DNA from: Saccharomycopsis malanga
Taxonomy: Eukaryota > Ascomycota > Saccharomycetes > Ascoideales > Saccharomycopsidaceae
NCBI GenBank assembly: GCA_004014935.1
Contig: CP025322.1
Location: 2,480,001-2,544,000 of the forward strand
Direction of reading: 5' to 3'
DNA length: 64,000 bases
Positions within the stretch are counted from its first letter, which is position 1. The number at the start of each line of letters is the position of its first letter. Under the pieces are notes generated by a model. That model did no database searches and was not told the DNA's origin. It worked only from the letters and a program-made list of their open reading frames with translations. Shown here in pieces: positions 1 to 11,140 of this stretch. The translations under genes and the position numbers were made by a program.

Positions 1-1862
1 CACTACAGTTGCTTCATATCGATGTTTGTGGTCCGTTTAGTTATGGATCAATTGATGGCTCAGTTTATTTCTTAACCATTGTGGATGGTTACACTAGGTT
101 TGTTACTGTAGTTTGTCTAAAGAGAAAATCTGATTCTGCTGATGCTATTATTGAGTTTGTGAAATATAATGAAACACTGTTTAACAGCAGAGGAGAAAAC
201 TATGTGTGTGGTGCTATTAGGACTGACAATGGTGGTGAATTTGTCAATAACAAATTACATAACTTCATGAAGGATCGTGGCATAAGACATGAGCTAACCG
301 TTCCACATCATTCTTATCAAAATGGTGTGGCTGAAAGAATGCATCGCACCATTCAAGAAAAGTCAAGAACCTTGATGTTGCATGCACAAGCTCCAGTACA
401 ATTTTGGCCTGAAGCAGTCCAAACAGCTGCCTATTTGATTAATCGCACTCCTTCGAGAGTAATTGATAATGAGATTCCATTCACTAGATGGTATGGGATT
501 GTACCCTCACTCAACCATTTGAGAATTTTCGGTTGTGTTGGATACTGTGTTGTTCCTCCCGCATTAAGGGACGGAAAAATGAGTGCAACATCAAAGAAAT
601 GTGCTATGATGGGATATGATAGAGATCACAAAGCTTACAGGATGTATGATCCAGACTCCAATACTATTATAGTTGCTGCGCAAGTTACTTTTGATGAACA
701 CCAAAAATTTTTTGAGTTGACTACCCCTGCGCCTATGGCTGCTACTAACTCGTCTCTCACTTATGGATCTGGTTCTGTTGGTGGAATCTCCACGGTCAGA
801 GTAATTCTGGACGATGCTATCGTCCAAAACAAAGGGGATGTTATTCAACCTGATGAATCTGATGGAAGCATGTACTCTGACAATTTAGAAGATATGAGCG
901 ATGCAGATATAAGTGACTACACTGACACTGAATCTGTCGTTTCCTCAACCGTTGAAAGCATTGTACCTGATGTTGAAGATAATGATGATTTCACAATAGT
1001 GCAAGTAAAGCGAAAGAAACATAGTGAAAAATCTATTCCAGGCACTAAGACTGTTATATCGAGAAATCCATTTGATGTGTTAGAAGAAGTTTGTGACGAT
1101 AGTGATGTTTCCCTGCCCAGTTCTGATTCAGAGAGGGAAGTATCCAAAAGAAACATGAAAGTTCGAAAAGTTGCATTGGATGGTGGTACCTCATTTGTTC
1201 CCCAAGGTTCCACAACTGAAGGGAATACTATTCCGATGTTGTCACCAAAAATTGAACCTATTGTTGAAGAAGTTAGTGAAGCTGAAGATAAAGAAAAGTG
1301 GATTGAAGCCTGTGAGAAAGAAATTGCTGCTCATAGTGAAAATAACACGTATAAGTTGGTACATTTGCCAGAAGGAAGAAAACCAATTAGTTGCAGATGG
1401 GTCTTCACAATCAAAGATGGTGGTCTTTACAAAGCAAGATTAGTTGCTCGAGGTTTCTCCCAATTAAAAGGAATTGACTACAACGAAACCTTTGCACCAG
1501 TTATCAGATACGAGTCTATCAGAATTATGCTAGCGGTATCTGCATCTAGAAATTTAAGAGTACATCAAATGGATGTGAAGACTGCATTCTTAAATGGTAA
1601 TTTGAATGAAGAAATTTATATGACACAACCTGAAGGATATGTCAAGAAAGGAAAAGAGAACATGGTGTTGAAATTAAACAAAAGCTTGTATGGTTTAAAA
1701 CAAGCACCATTTGTGTGGAATGAAAAGATAAATTGCGTATTAAGAAAACTTGGTTTCAGAAGAAATAGAGCAGAATATTGTTTATACACTAGAGAAAGTG
1801 CCAAATCATTTGTTATGGTAGCTCTTTATGTTGATGATTTATTGATTGCAGGAAGTGCAGAT

Positions 1863-2097
1863 TGTTGAATAGGTAATTCAAAGGATGTCTGAGAAAAGTC
1901 TTGTACTGATTTAAGTGATTAATCCTAGCGGTGACTAAGAAGGTGTTTTCTAAAAAAAAGTTGAATATTTAAATACCGAGATTTGTCTCCCTATCTGTGT
2001 TTATGTTATATATTTTGAATTATATATATGATAGATATATATGGTGATATATGAAATTAAATAAAATGTCAAGTGAAAGAATTATGAAATTACAACA
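1863..2097 (+). repeat. Copia-family LTR inserted in copia fossil A
   Basis: It starts TGTTGAATAGG and ends AATTACAACA, so it has TGTTG/CAACA inverted ends. It is 235 bp long with one copy of the internal 26-bp repeat. It starts directly after the YVDD region of fossil A. No matching 5-bp duplication is seen, because the right side abuts a gypsy fragment. Confidence 0.85.
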
Positions 2098-2346
2098 CCG
2101 TGTAGCGGAAAGTAGAAATTCCTTAAAAAGGTAATGAATGTTTCAGCAGAGAAGTGTTTGCTAATTGGGTAGAAATGACAACGTGAAGAGAACAAGTCAA
2201 CTATAACGAGGACGGAATCCACCTCCTCCCCATGAAACTTTGTAGGCGTGAATCCTGAGACAACATCAAGAGCAATTACATTCCAACGTCCTTCTGGTGA
2301 CGGTAATGCTTGCAAGGTTCCTTGTTTTGAGTTTCTTGCTTTCACT
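2098..2346 (-). mobile_element. Ty3/gypsy integrase fragment (fossil)
   Basis: A minus-strand fragment with the look of a Ty3/gypsy integrase catalytic core: WNVIALDVVSG followed by VDSVLVIVDLFSS and HFYPISK. It lies exactly between two copia LTRs. It is a short scrap of a different LTR-element family, and no other part of that element is recognised nearby. Confidence 0.65.
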
Positions 2347-2630
2347 TGTTGAATAGGTAATTCAAAGGATGTCTGAGAAAAGTCTTGTATTGATTTAAGT
2401 AATTAATTCGAGATATTAATTTAAGTGATTAATCCTAGATAATAATTTAAGTGATTAATCCGAGCGATGACTAAGAAGGTGTTTTCTAAAAAGTTCAATA
2501 TTTAAATACCGAGATTTGTCTCCCTATCTGTGTTTATTTTATATATTTTGAATTATATATATGATAGATATATATGGTGATATAGGAAATTAAATAAAAT
2601 GTCAAGTGAAAGGATTATGAAATTACAACA
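2347..2630 (+). repeat. Copia-family LTR
   Basis: 284 bp from TGTTGAATAGG to AATTACAACA, with three copies of the 26-bp internal repeat. It flanks the gypsy fragment on its right. No target duplication is visible. Confidence 0.85.
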
Positions 2631-3291
2631 GAGTGGGATAGTATTAATGAAGATCTTAACGTCGAGTATTAGGAGAATGAAAATGATTGTAACTTCTGAA
2701 AACATAATAAATTTTAGCAAAAGTGTAGACAGAATTTAAAAGAGCTATATTTGAGGATTTTGAAGCCAGTATCGTAGATAATTGTTATACTTTAGCTGGT
2801 ATGAATTTTAATTTGTTTAAAGATGGACTTAAAATAATACATCGCATCCATCCAGAAAAATTGGATTATTTGAACATGAGATCTGCTTTGAATGTGGTAG
2901 ATGTGCCACTTTTAACAGAATTCACGACAATGTTGTTGGTTCAGATGTCAAATCGTTGTATGGCTTCTCATGACCACCCCATATGGTAGTTATTATAGAA
3001 CAAAATCTAGACCTAAAAATTAATTAGGAGTTCACTATGTTACTGTTACTTTCGTGTATATCCCAACAGTCTCCCCATATTTCTGTCCTATGAACGACAA
3101 AAATTTTTGTTAGATCTGCTAAAGCATTTCACAAAAAGTATTGATTTTAGATTGTGTTGTGTATAAAAAGAAGGATGTATCTGAACTAAAATATATTGAA
3201 AGAAGAATATGTTGTAACTTTACAATCCTACCACTTGACATTTTATTAACTATGTGTTACCTCGCTACTATATACGAATGTAGAACATAAA
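2631..3291. other. Unassigned stretch between LTRs
   Basis: 661 bp that I cannot place. A 62-residue plus-strand frame (2801-2989, LFKDGLKIIHRIHPEKLDY...) looks partly coding but matches no family I recognise. It may be a decayed interior of an LTR element or a stranded piece of host DNA. Confidence 0.3.
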
Positions 3292-3582
3292 TGTTGAATA
3301 GGTAATTCAAAGGATGTCTGAGAAAAGTCTTGTACTGATTTAAGTGACTAATCCGAGATATTAATTTAAGTGATTAATTCTAGATAATAATTTAAGTGAT
3401 TAATTCGAGATACTCAGTTAAGTAATTAATCCTAGATAATAATTTAAGTGATTAATTCGAGATACAAATTTAAGTGATTGATCCGAGCGATGACTAAGAA
3501 GGTGTTTTCTAAAAAGTTGAATATTAAAATACTGAGATTTGTCTCCCTATCTGTGTTTATGTTATATATTTTGAATTATATA
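3292..3582 (+). repeat. Copia-family LTR, long repeat form, cut by a SINE tail
   Basis: Starts TGTTGAATAGG and carries about six 26-bp units (TTAAGTGATTAATYC-type), the largest number in the window. It reads into the conserved AT-rich part and is then joined at about 3582 to the TAA repeats of a SINE. Confidence 0.8.
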
Positions 3583-3934
3583 ATAATAATAATAATAATC
3601 TTATATTTCAAGCCCAGTACATATCAGTTCCGTATGTACGCGCTATGTCTAAGGGGACTTAGTAAAACCCAGTGGGAAAAAACCCAAGTGTCCCAGTCAT
3701 TGTAAACTTCTCGCTGGCTATTCTGAACACCCGATGGGTTGGAAAGTAAGCACTAGACTTTCGTCTAGGTCGTATTTCAGACAGTTGCACTTGCCTGTGA
3801 AATCACGTTCAGCATTGTAAAAAGCAGCGAGTAAAAGTGCCGTCTTGGGAATCGAACCCGTGTTCCTGTCTTGTTTTTCTTTCCTCCCCGAGAGCTCTGA
3901 GCACTGAGCCAAATGGCCCAGTGGCTTGTTTTAT
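3583..3934 (-). mobile_element. tRNA-derived SINE, full-length long form
   Basis: Best complete copy of the SINE. On the minus strand the head has a Pol III A box TGGCTCAGTGC (complement of 3901-3911) and a B box GGTTCGATTCC (complement of 3848-3858). Then come a body of about 150 bp containing ACAATGCTGAAC and GCTTACTTTCCAACC, a tail region ending in GGGCTTGAAATATAAG, and a short TTA/TAA repeat (3583-3598). No open frame is present. A tRNA-like head, an unrelated body and a simple-repeat tail is the usual SINE layout. The parent tRNA is not clear. Confidence 0.8.
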
Positions 3935-3979
3935 ATTTGTCTTTTTTTTTTATTAGTGTAAGCCCAACATTATTATATA

Positions 3980-4108
3980 TGTTGAATAGGTAATTCAAAG
4001 GATGTCTCAGAAAAGTTTCGTACTGATTCAAGTGATTAATCCGAGATACTCATCTAAGTAATTAACTCGAGATATTAATTCAAGTGAAAGAATTATGAAA
4101 TTACAACA
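3980..4108 (+). repeat. Shortened copia-family LTR
   Basis: 129 bp with intact LTR ends (TGTTGAATAGG and AATTACAACA) but a short middle. The sequence left of it (3915-3979) is the inverse of that right of the LTR at 22624-22932, so the two junctions share an origin. Confidence 0.75.
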
Positions 4109-4135
4109 TCCCAAAGTTTGAAAAAGCTCTTTGAC

Positions 4136-6708
4136 CTATAGTCGTGACTCTATTGGCATCCTTGCGGCATTCTCCAAACATTTGCGTACCGGATTATCGT
4201 CATGTGTATTAAGCACAAGTCGTAATGTTTTTTCCAATATGCATTTGTCCCTGGATATACAGCTTGGTGGGATTCCTGGCTCAATATTGAGTATGTCAGT
4301 CTTGGTTCTTTTGACCGCCCGAAGCGTTAGTCTTAAAGCTCTGTTCTCTGCTACTTGGATTTGTTTGGCCCTTGTCATTGCAATCTTTGCGCCATACACT
4401 TCCATTCCATAGTTGATGATCGGCTTCGATCAAGATTGTAACAATACTCTTGTTGCTACTCCAGACTGCCCTTTTGTCACTTTGCTTAGTTGGTTCATTC
4501 TGGTTGTGACCTTGTTTAGTTTCTTGACGACGTTGTTTACATGTTCATTAAATTTCAAGCCAGTATCAAGTGTGACACCTAATAACTTGACTGTTTTGTC
4601 TTCTTGCTTAGTTCCACCATTTGGGAGCTTAAACGTAGATATTCTCCGTCCTGATGGGTCTTGGTCGTGTGTTCGTTGTCCAGGTCTGTTTTCAGGCTTG
4701 AAGAATCTCATGTATTGTAATTTTTGTCCTAAGTCAAATGCGCTGGCATTCTTATTAGCCCATTGAGTACAAACTCTGAAAGCTTTCTTTAATTGCTTTT
4801 CAATTGTGGACTGTGTTCCTTTAGCAACTAAAGTTACGTCGTCCACAAAGGTAAAAGCCTTAACTTTGACATTCTCTCTTCTAGTGCCTCATACAAGTCT
4901 GCCAGATACAACATAAACAATAGTGGCAGAAGTGGGGAGCCTTGTGGGACTCCACAGTCAGCCCTGATAATCTTTTTGCTGAGGGTACCATTGATCTTGA
5001 ATTGTGTCGTGCGAACTAAACAGAAATCATGAGCTAAGTCGCAAAGGTATGGTGGCAGATCTCGAGCAATGAGCTTGTTTCTCAAGAAGTCTCTGTTGCA
5101 CAATAGCCCAGTCTTGCTCCAAACTGGTTTGGAGGAAGAGAGGTTGCTTGCAAAAGTCGGTTTTGAATGACCTTTTCGAAAGTCTTTGCCATAGTGTTTA
5201 TAAGGCTGATCGGTCGGTAGGCCTTTGGTACTTGATAATCCGGTTTTCCTGGTTTTGGGATAACTACTGTAAATGAGTGTTTCCATGGATCTGGGAACCG
5301 TCTCCACTTCAAGCACGCATTGAAAATGACTAGCAATTGCTCCTTAAACCATTCAACCTGTAGTAACCGTTTAATCATTCCGTTCGTAATTTTATCTGGA
5401 CCAGGCGCTTTTTTCTTGTTCAAATACTTTTTTGCCTTTGAAATCTCCTCAAAGGAGATTTCTGGGAAATCACTAGTAGGAGAACTTATTGCTGTCGTAC
5501 TTTGGTTTGCCCTAGCCCTAGCCCTAGCCCTTTGAGGATAAAAGTGGTTCGCGAACAACTTGACTTGTTTTCGGAACGACTTCCCCATGGGGCTGGATTG
5601 GTTTCTTCTTGCTTTAATATATTTATACGCTGCCCATACATTCACTTGGTTTCTTGATTTCAAAGCTGTTCCATTTATCTGCTTTCGCCTTTTGAATCTA
5701 TTTTTTCATCATGGGACCCCAAGTTGAATATAATGATGGATTGCGTCTTATTTGCCCGAGTTTGTTTCTCAAATTTCTAATGTCTTTCGTCATCCATCGT
5801 TTGTGCCACTGTTTTGGTTTCATGTTTGGTGTGTTTGCATTGATGGCTCTTCTTATTTGTTTGGTGAAGCTGGCTGTTACTCTGTTTAATGACTCTGTTG
5901 AATTTATGCTTCTTTTGACCTTTTTCTTGTTTAGGCGTTCAGCTATTTGGTCCCAATTCGAAAGCTCAAAATCGTAGACTTCGTGGCTGTCCGCTAGAAT
6001 CTTATTTTCTTGTATTGTTGTTGTTATTGCTAAATGGTCGGATCCTACTTCTTTATATAATTCTTTGACTTTGGCTACTTCCAATAGGTCTCTAGAAACG
6101 AACACAACATCAAGGACATTGCCCTGATGGTGCGTTGGTTGATCGTAGATTCCAATGGAGGTAAAGTCATGGTTTTCCAACAACAAATTTATTCTTTCGT
6201 ATTTTCTGGCATGTTCATCATTTGTTATAACTCGACTAGTGAAGCCCGGATGGGCTGCGTTCAAGTCTCCTGCGATGATGCAAGGACCCGATATTTTGTT
6301 AATCTGCTGAGTTATAACTTCTAATGTCATGCTTCTGTTGTGTAGTTCAGAGCCTATCGGAGCGTCGTATGCATTTATTATGTTAATTTTTTTCTTTTTA
6401 TACTTAATCTTGGTGGATACTAAATCTCTTGAGTTCATGTTAGCAATGTAGTCTACGCTGTGGCGTGCTGTCAACATGCCTCTGTTAATATAAATGACAG
6501 CTCTTGTTTTCTCGTCCGTATTTTCATGCCACAATTTTTTGAACATTGGGTGATTTAATGGTTACTTTTTACCGTCAAATCCTCTAACTGATGCTGGCTC
6601 CTGAACTAATATGATCGTGTTTGGCTGGGTTACATATTCATCAAGTAGTACTTCATGAACATGGTTTTTCTTTTGCACGTTGATAGAGATAATGTTTAGG
6701 GATAACAT
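4136..6708 (-). pseudogene. LINE ORF2 (endonuclease-reverse transcriptase), broken
   Basis: The ORF2 start MLSLNIISINVQKK lies on the TAATG. The endonuclease shows QEP, GDLNAAHP and SDHLAI, the metal and catalytic motifs of APE-like LINE endonucleases. RT shows KKAPGPDKI, KPGKPDYQVPKAYRPISL, GVPQGSPLLPLL and VDD. It is broken: an in-frame TAA at 6564-6562, a stop near 5698 with a frame change just after, a deletion after GYCAT near 5095 relative to copy 2, another frame change near 4840 and a stop near 4430. It cannot make an active enzyme. Hexamer repeats at 5511-5535 encode RARARARA. Confidence 0.85.
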
Positions 6709-8369
6709 TATAGACTCATATCAATATGTAATGGGTTTTTCTTGTCCATGGTGTGGACAAGTGGTGAACCCATGGATCTTGTTACTCGCCGTCTTGTAGA
6801 CTGTTCTCCCGGTTTTGCCTTTGCAAGTTGTTCCCTTTCAAATCTTGCATTTGCATGTTTTATTAAGTCTTTTCCTTTTGAACTTTTTCCGGCTTTTTTC
6901 GTTGTTTTGGCTGGACGAATTTCATCCCATTGTTGCTGAGTCGTTTCGGCAACTATGTCTTCGTCAATCGGTTCATCATCGGCCCAGTTGAAGGTTGATT
7001 CTTCGTTAGTAACAGGGGTGTTGCCCTCCAAGGAGTTGACTTGGGTTGTCAACTCTTCGTTGAATTCTCGTTGTTCAGAAACCTCCATTGCAGGGGTCTC
7101 TTGAACATTTTCCGCTGGTCTTTCAACTTGATTGTCATCTTGGGTTTCGTTTTGGCTTGCATGATCAGTCTTCTGGTTAGTTGGTAATGTAGTTTCTTTA
7201 ACTAAAGCAGAAGAGTTTTCCATGTTGGTTTGGTTTCCTTGTTCTGTTGGGGTGTTTTCATTATTTGCAGTCGGTTCATTGTTCAAACGTGACAGACGTA
7301 GGATTGTTCTAATAATTCTAGGTTCGCTTTGTCTGTTGTACACTTGAGTGTCAGCATCAGGGGTTGCTCTTTTTCTGCCTTGAGGTTGTTTTTCATAATA
7401 TCTTCTGGTATAAAAGAAGTGGCCTTGGGCAAACACTCTTCTATAGTTAGCTTCATGTTCGTGTTTGTAAATGACTAAGGCGCAGTATGTTCCTTGTTCA
7501 TCTGCTGTTGTTCTTCCATTGTATTGATTGTTCTCATCATACCAACTTCTTGGATAGTATTGAGGTCTTAATAGGGCTCTAATTGGTCTTGCTAATTCTG
7601 GAAAGATCACTTTTTCGTCAATGTCCTCAATAGATAACAGAGCTTCAAGGCTGGCTGGCGAGATGTATTTTGGTACATCAGAGATTACTCTTCTGTGCCA
7701 CATATTGCCGTCTAATACCGCTGGGGTTTCAATACTTAATCTGATCGATTCAATAAGTTCATCAGTAGCTGGTTCACGGAAACGTACTCTCAAATGGCCA
7801 TTTCTGGTTGGGTAATATTTCAAAATCTTGTCCTTATATTGGTTGTTAAATTCAAAAAGCTTTTTCTCATCAAACAGTTCATGTGGTCTTTGTAATAACA
7901 CTGGGTTCTTTTTCTCTGTGTTTGGGAATTTTGTGTGGAATGCCACTCTTGAATTCTTTAACTCTGGTTGTGCCTTTCTAGCCATTGCTGCGTAAGAAGG
8001 CCGAACCGTTTCTTTATTAGCCTTTACATTCATTTGATCTTCGATTTGGTTCGTTTTCTCAGTCAAAGCTGATACCGCCTTAGATAATTGGTTTATAGTA
8101 ACCAACAACCATTTAAGTAATGTTCCATTGTCAAAATCTAAGCTACCTGCTTGCTCAAAGGACGTAGTTTGCGAGCCCCCTTGAAGGGATTTGCTTATTT
8201 CATTCATCGTTTCATTGATGCTAATGGACACATCACCGTGTGCGTTATCACCAACGAACGGTGAGTCGGAATGGGGAATGGCCTGGGAAGACGAATGGGC
8301 CGGTGTTGGAGGACCCGGGGGATCCTCCAGATGGGCCCCAATGGTATGGGTATAGTCCTGGGATGACAT
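6708..8369 (-). CDS. LINE ORF1 protein, intact
   Basis: 553-residue ORF1 of LINE copy 1, the only uninterrupted ORF1 in the window. The N-terminus is Pro/Ser-rich. Residues about 85-115 (INQLSKAVSALTEKTNQIEDQ) could form a coiled coil. A charged middle part (YPTRNGHLRVRFREP) resembles the nucleic-acid-binding part of fungal LINE ORF1 proteins, but I see no CCHC knuckle. The C-terminus is Glu/Thr-rich, then basic. ORF1 proteins of this group bind element RNA and form the RNP. The stop codon overlaps the ORF2 start as TAATG (6710-6706), pointing to termination-reinitiation. The MSSQDYTHT start is shared with LINE copy 3. Confidence 0.75.
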   Translation of the reverse strand: MSSQDYTHTIGAHLEDPPGPPTPAHSSSQAIPHSDSPFVGDNAHGDVSISINETMNEISKSLQGGSQTTSFEQAGSLDFDNGTLLKWLLVTINQLSKAVSALTEKTNQIEDQMNVKANKETVRPSYAAMARKAQPELKNSRVAFHTKFPNTEKKNPVLLQRPHELFDEKKLFEFNNQYKDKILKYYPTRNGHLRVRFREPATDELIESIRLSIETPAVLDGNMWHRRVISDVPKYISPASLEALLSIEDIDEKVIFPELARPIRALLRPQYYPRSWYDENNQYNGRTTADEQGTYCALVIYKHEHEANYRRVFAQGHFFYTRRYYEKQPQGRKRATPDADTQVYNRQSEPRIIRTILRLSRLNNEPTANNENTPTEQGNQTNMENSSALVKETTLPTNQKTDHASQNETQDDNQVERPAENVQETPAMEVSEQREFNEELTTQVNSLEGNTPVTNEESTFNWADDEPIDEDIVAETTQQQWDEIRPAKTTKKAGKSSKGKDLIKHANARFEREQLAKAKPGEQSTRRRVTRSMGSPLVHTMDKKNPLHIDMSL

Positions 8370-8387
8370 TTTTTCTATTGTGCTAGT

Positions 8388-8474
8388 TTTTTTGAATTAT
8401 ATATATAATAGATATATATATAGTGATATAGGAAATTAAATAATGTCAAGTGAAAGAATTATGAAATTACAACA
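8388..8474 (+). repeat. Copia-family LTR 3' fragment
   Basis: Only the last 87 bp of the LTR, from the AT-rich TTGAATTATATATA part to AATTACAACA. It lies between the 5' end of LINE copy 1 and the RNase H part of copia fossil A, and marks the right edge of the nested insertion. Confidence 0.75.
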
Positions 8475-9178
8475 TAACTATTACCAAGATGCTGATGCCA
8501 CAAGATATCGTTCAATTGTTGGAAAACTTTGTTTGCAGCAAACACAGTTAGAGCTGATATTAGTTACATCGTGGGTGTTCTCTCCAGGTACCTTAAAGAG
8601 CCAAAAGAAATACATTTTAAAGCTGCTAAACGTGTACTTCGTTACTTGAAAGGTACCATGGATGTGGGAATTTTCTATCAAAGTGATGTTAAAACTGGAG
8701 AACTACAAGGCTACTGTGATGCAGATTGGGCTAATGACAAGTCAGAAAGAAAGTCTACCACTGGATTTATATTCAAGTATGCAGGAGGTGCAATTACATG
8801 GAGATCTAAGAAACAACCAACTGTTGCAATGTCAACTGCTGAAGCAGAATATATGGCACTTTGTGAAGGAGTGAAGGAGGGGCTATGGTTAAAGCAATTG
8901 TTTGCAGAATTTGGTATTCATACAAAATATGTAAAGATATATGATGATAATCAAAGCTGCATTGAAATTGCAAAGCATCCAAGTTCACTTCATAGGACTA
9001 AACATATTGATATCCGATTGTGTTTCATTAGGGACCATATCAAAAAGGGAGATATTAAGTTGGAGTATTTATCCACAGGAGTTATGGTCGCAGATATGTT
9101 TACCAAGGCTATTGCCACTGACCAATTTTTGTTACTTCGTGGATACTGTGGTATAAGAAACTTTGAATTAAGAGAGGG

Positions 9179-9461
9179 TGTTGAATAGGTAATTCAAAGG
9201 ATGTCTCAGAAAAGTCTCGTACTGATTTAAGTGATTAATCCTAGATAATAATTTAAGTGATTAATTCGAGATATTAATTTAAGTGATTAATCCGAGCGAT
9301 GACTAAGAAGGTGTTTTCTAAAAAGTTGAATATTTAAATACCGAGATTGTCTCCCTATCTGTGTTTATGTTATATATTTTAAATTATATATGATAGATAT
9401 ATATATGGTGATATAGGAAATTAAATAAAATGTCAAGTGAAAGGATTATGAAATTACAACA
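9179..9461 (+). repeat. 3' LTR of copia fossil A
   Basis: 283 bp, TGTTGAATAGG to AATTACAACA, three internal 26-bp units. It is preceded directly by the polypurine tract AAGAGAGGG (9170-9178), where plus-strand synthesis is primed in LTR elements, so it is the true 3' LTR. Confidence 0.9.
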
Positions 9462-10229
9462 AAACATCAAAGTTCAAATCAGACTTGCCACCTCAAGAAG
9501 TTTTTAAACGAAGAAGTAATAATTACAGTTATACAAAGGATCACTCTGGAATTGCCAGCGGAATGGAATGGCGCGTCCAACGATTAGTGACTGAATCTTC
9601 ACAAGATATCTCGGGACTTGTGGAGACAACATAGTTTGTCGGGGACAGCTTATGGGAAGCTACGTTGGGATCCATTACACTATATGATATGCTGGGTTCT
9701 TTTCTGAAGGAAAATAGTAATAGTAAGAGGCAAGCGCCAATGTGAGTTGTGATCTATATAAAGGAAGGGCCCTTGAAGTAGTTGCGAACCTTGCTCATAA
9801 TACCGAGCTTTTCAATTGGAGGAGGGAGCAGCCGTTACACAAAGCCGGTAGTGTAATCGACACTAATTACTGCGCGCCATGCATCTGATAGTCCCAATTA
9901 GGCAATTGTAACGTTAACCCGTGCACGGAGAGCCCCGCTGCAGACATCAGCACGCCGATAGATATTCTCAATGTGACTGCTTACTTCAGAGTCCTCTACA
10001 TGGTACAGTACCACAGTAATCACCGGAACGTTTGTGAACCTATTCAAGCCTAAATGTACTTTACTTTTAATCATTTGTCTTGCAATATAGCTAGTAGGAA
10101 CTCCGTAACAGTGCATTGCATTGCGTAGTTTAGTTTACTGCACCTCTGCTATTCTACAGGTTGAAAGCTAGGTTACAGACCTTCTGCTGGGGTAAAAGAT
10201 CTTCGAACACAATCAGTTACTAGATACCT
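9462..10229. other. Unassigned region
   Basis: 768 bp with no frame I would call a gene and no repeat I recognise. A 72-residue minus-strand frame (9898-10116) has no family resemblance I can name. It may be decayed element sequence or old intergenic DNA. Confidence 0.3.
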
Positions 10230-10842
10230 CTGTGTAATGGTTAGATTATAATACGACACTGAGTGCCATGTAATATTAAGATGTGTTTGTTGTTGTAATT
10301 TCATAATTCTTTCACTTGACATTTTATTCAATTTCCTATATCACCATATATATCTATCATTTATATGTTTTCAAATATATAACATAAACACAGATAGGGA
10401 GACAAATCTCGGTATTTAAATATTCAACTTTTTTTAAAAAAACACCTTCTTAGTCATCGCTCGAATTAATCACTTAAATTAATATCTAGGATTAATCACT
10501 TAAATTATTATCTAGGATTAATCACTTGAATCAGTACAAGACTTTTCTCGGACATCCTTTGAATTACCTATTCAACATTTGTATTAACCGGAGAATGGGT
10601 AAAACTCAGACTGACTATAGGATAACAGAAGACTAAAATAGAGGAAGAAATAGTTGTTAGAAGAGTGAGATACCAGAAGTGTAATGTAATATTGTATAGA
10701 CTCATAAAATAATGAAAAAGGGAGGTGGCAGGCACTGTTGCACACCGACTGATAAGCCTAGCCAATAAGAAGATAAGAAAATGATAAGGCTTGCATCTGT
10801 AGATAGAGCAAACATAAAATACGGGTTAATGTATCTAGTCAA
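10230..10842 (-). repeat. Dispersed repeat family B, split by a solo LTR
   Basis: On the minus strand this reads ...TTATTGGCTAGGCTTATCAG..., ...ATGAGTCTATACA..., ...GTTTTACCCATTCTCCG... and then, past the inserted LTR, CATCTTAATATTACA. The same blocks in the same order occur at 31815-32020 and 45985-46275, and the end block at 25546-25612 and 42170-42225. It has no coding sequence. Its length (about 300 bp) would suit a diverged LTR or a second short element, but its class is unknown. Confidence 0.6.
10291..10577 (-). repeat. Solo copia-family LTR with 5-bp target duplication
   Basis: 287 bp LTR in minus orientation, TGTTGTAATTTC to CCTATTCAACA. TTTGT is present on both sides (10286-10290 and 10578-10582), the 5-bp duplication made by copia integrase. 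It sits inside dispersed repeat family B. Confidence 0.9.
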
Positions 10843-10965
10843 TTGTCTCCCTCTCTGTGTTTATGTTATATAGTTTAAATTATATAGAAATGAGATAGAT
10901 ATATATATATGGTGATATAGGAAATTAAATAGAAAGTCAACTGAAAGGATTACGAAATTACAACA
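10843..10965 (+). repeat. Old diverged copia-family LTR fragment
   Basis: The last 123 bp of an LTR (TGTCTCCCTCTCTGTGTTTATG ... TTACAACA) with more mismatches than other copies, so probably older. Confidence 0.65.
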
Positions 10966-11140
10966 TCAATCAGATCACAGGACTAGAAGCAGATAGATGT
11001 TTACTACCAACGACACACGCCCGGTATCGCGCCCTCACACAGCCAGGCTGAGGCTCAGCCATTTCCGTCCATCCCCTACACACAAGTCAACCACACACCC
11101 TCGATTAGTCATGGAACATCATGGAACGTTATAGGCTCGT

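Larger units (their letters stand above)
4109..8387 (-). mobile_element. LINE copy 1 (Tad/I-like non-LTR retrotransposon), 3' truncated
   Basis: Minus-strand LINE with two frames: ORF1 (8369-6708) and ORF2 (from 6708 to about 4136). ORF2 has an APE-type endonuclease followed by reverse transcriptase. Its 3' end stops at the LTR at 4108, whereas copy 2 runs on to a zinc-knuckle region, so copy 1 is 3' truncated. Only about 18 bp of 5' leader remain before LTR sequence. The order endonuclease-RT and the motifs KAPGPDKI, AYRPISL and GVPQGSPL match the fungal Tad/I/jockey group; the exact clade is inferred. Confidence 0.85.
1..9461 (+). mobile_element. Ty1/copia fossil A, left end outside window, split by nested insertions
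   Basis: LTR retrotransposon fossil of the Ty1/copia class. The window opens inside pol. Bases 1-1862 encode the integrase core (IRTDNGGEF, HHSYQNGVAERMHR) and the front of reverse transcriptase (KARLVARGFSQ, VDVKTAFLNG-like QMDVKTAFLNG, YVDD). Bases 8475-9178 encode the RNase H end (CDADWA, KSTTGF, STAEAEY), followed by a purine-rich tract AAGAGAGGG and the 3' LTR at 9179-9461. Integrase before RT is the copia order. The two parts are separated by a nest of LTRs, a gypsy scrap, a SINE and a LINE (1863-8474). Gag, protease and the 5' LTR would lie left of the window. It is broken, mainly by the insertions. Its protein is almost identical to that of fossil B at 16867-20562, so it is young. Confidence 0.9.
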
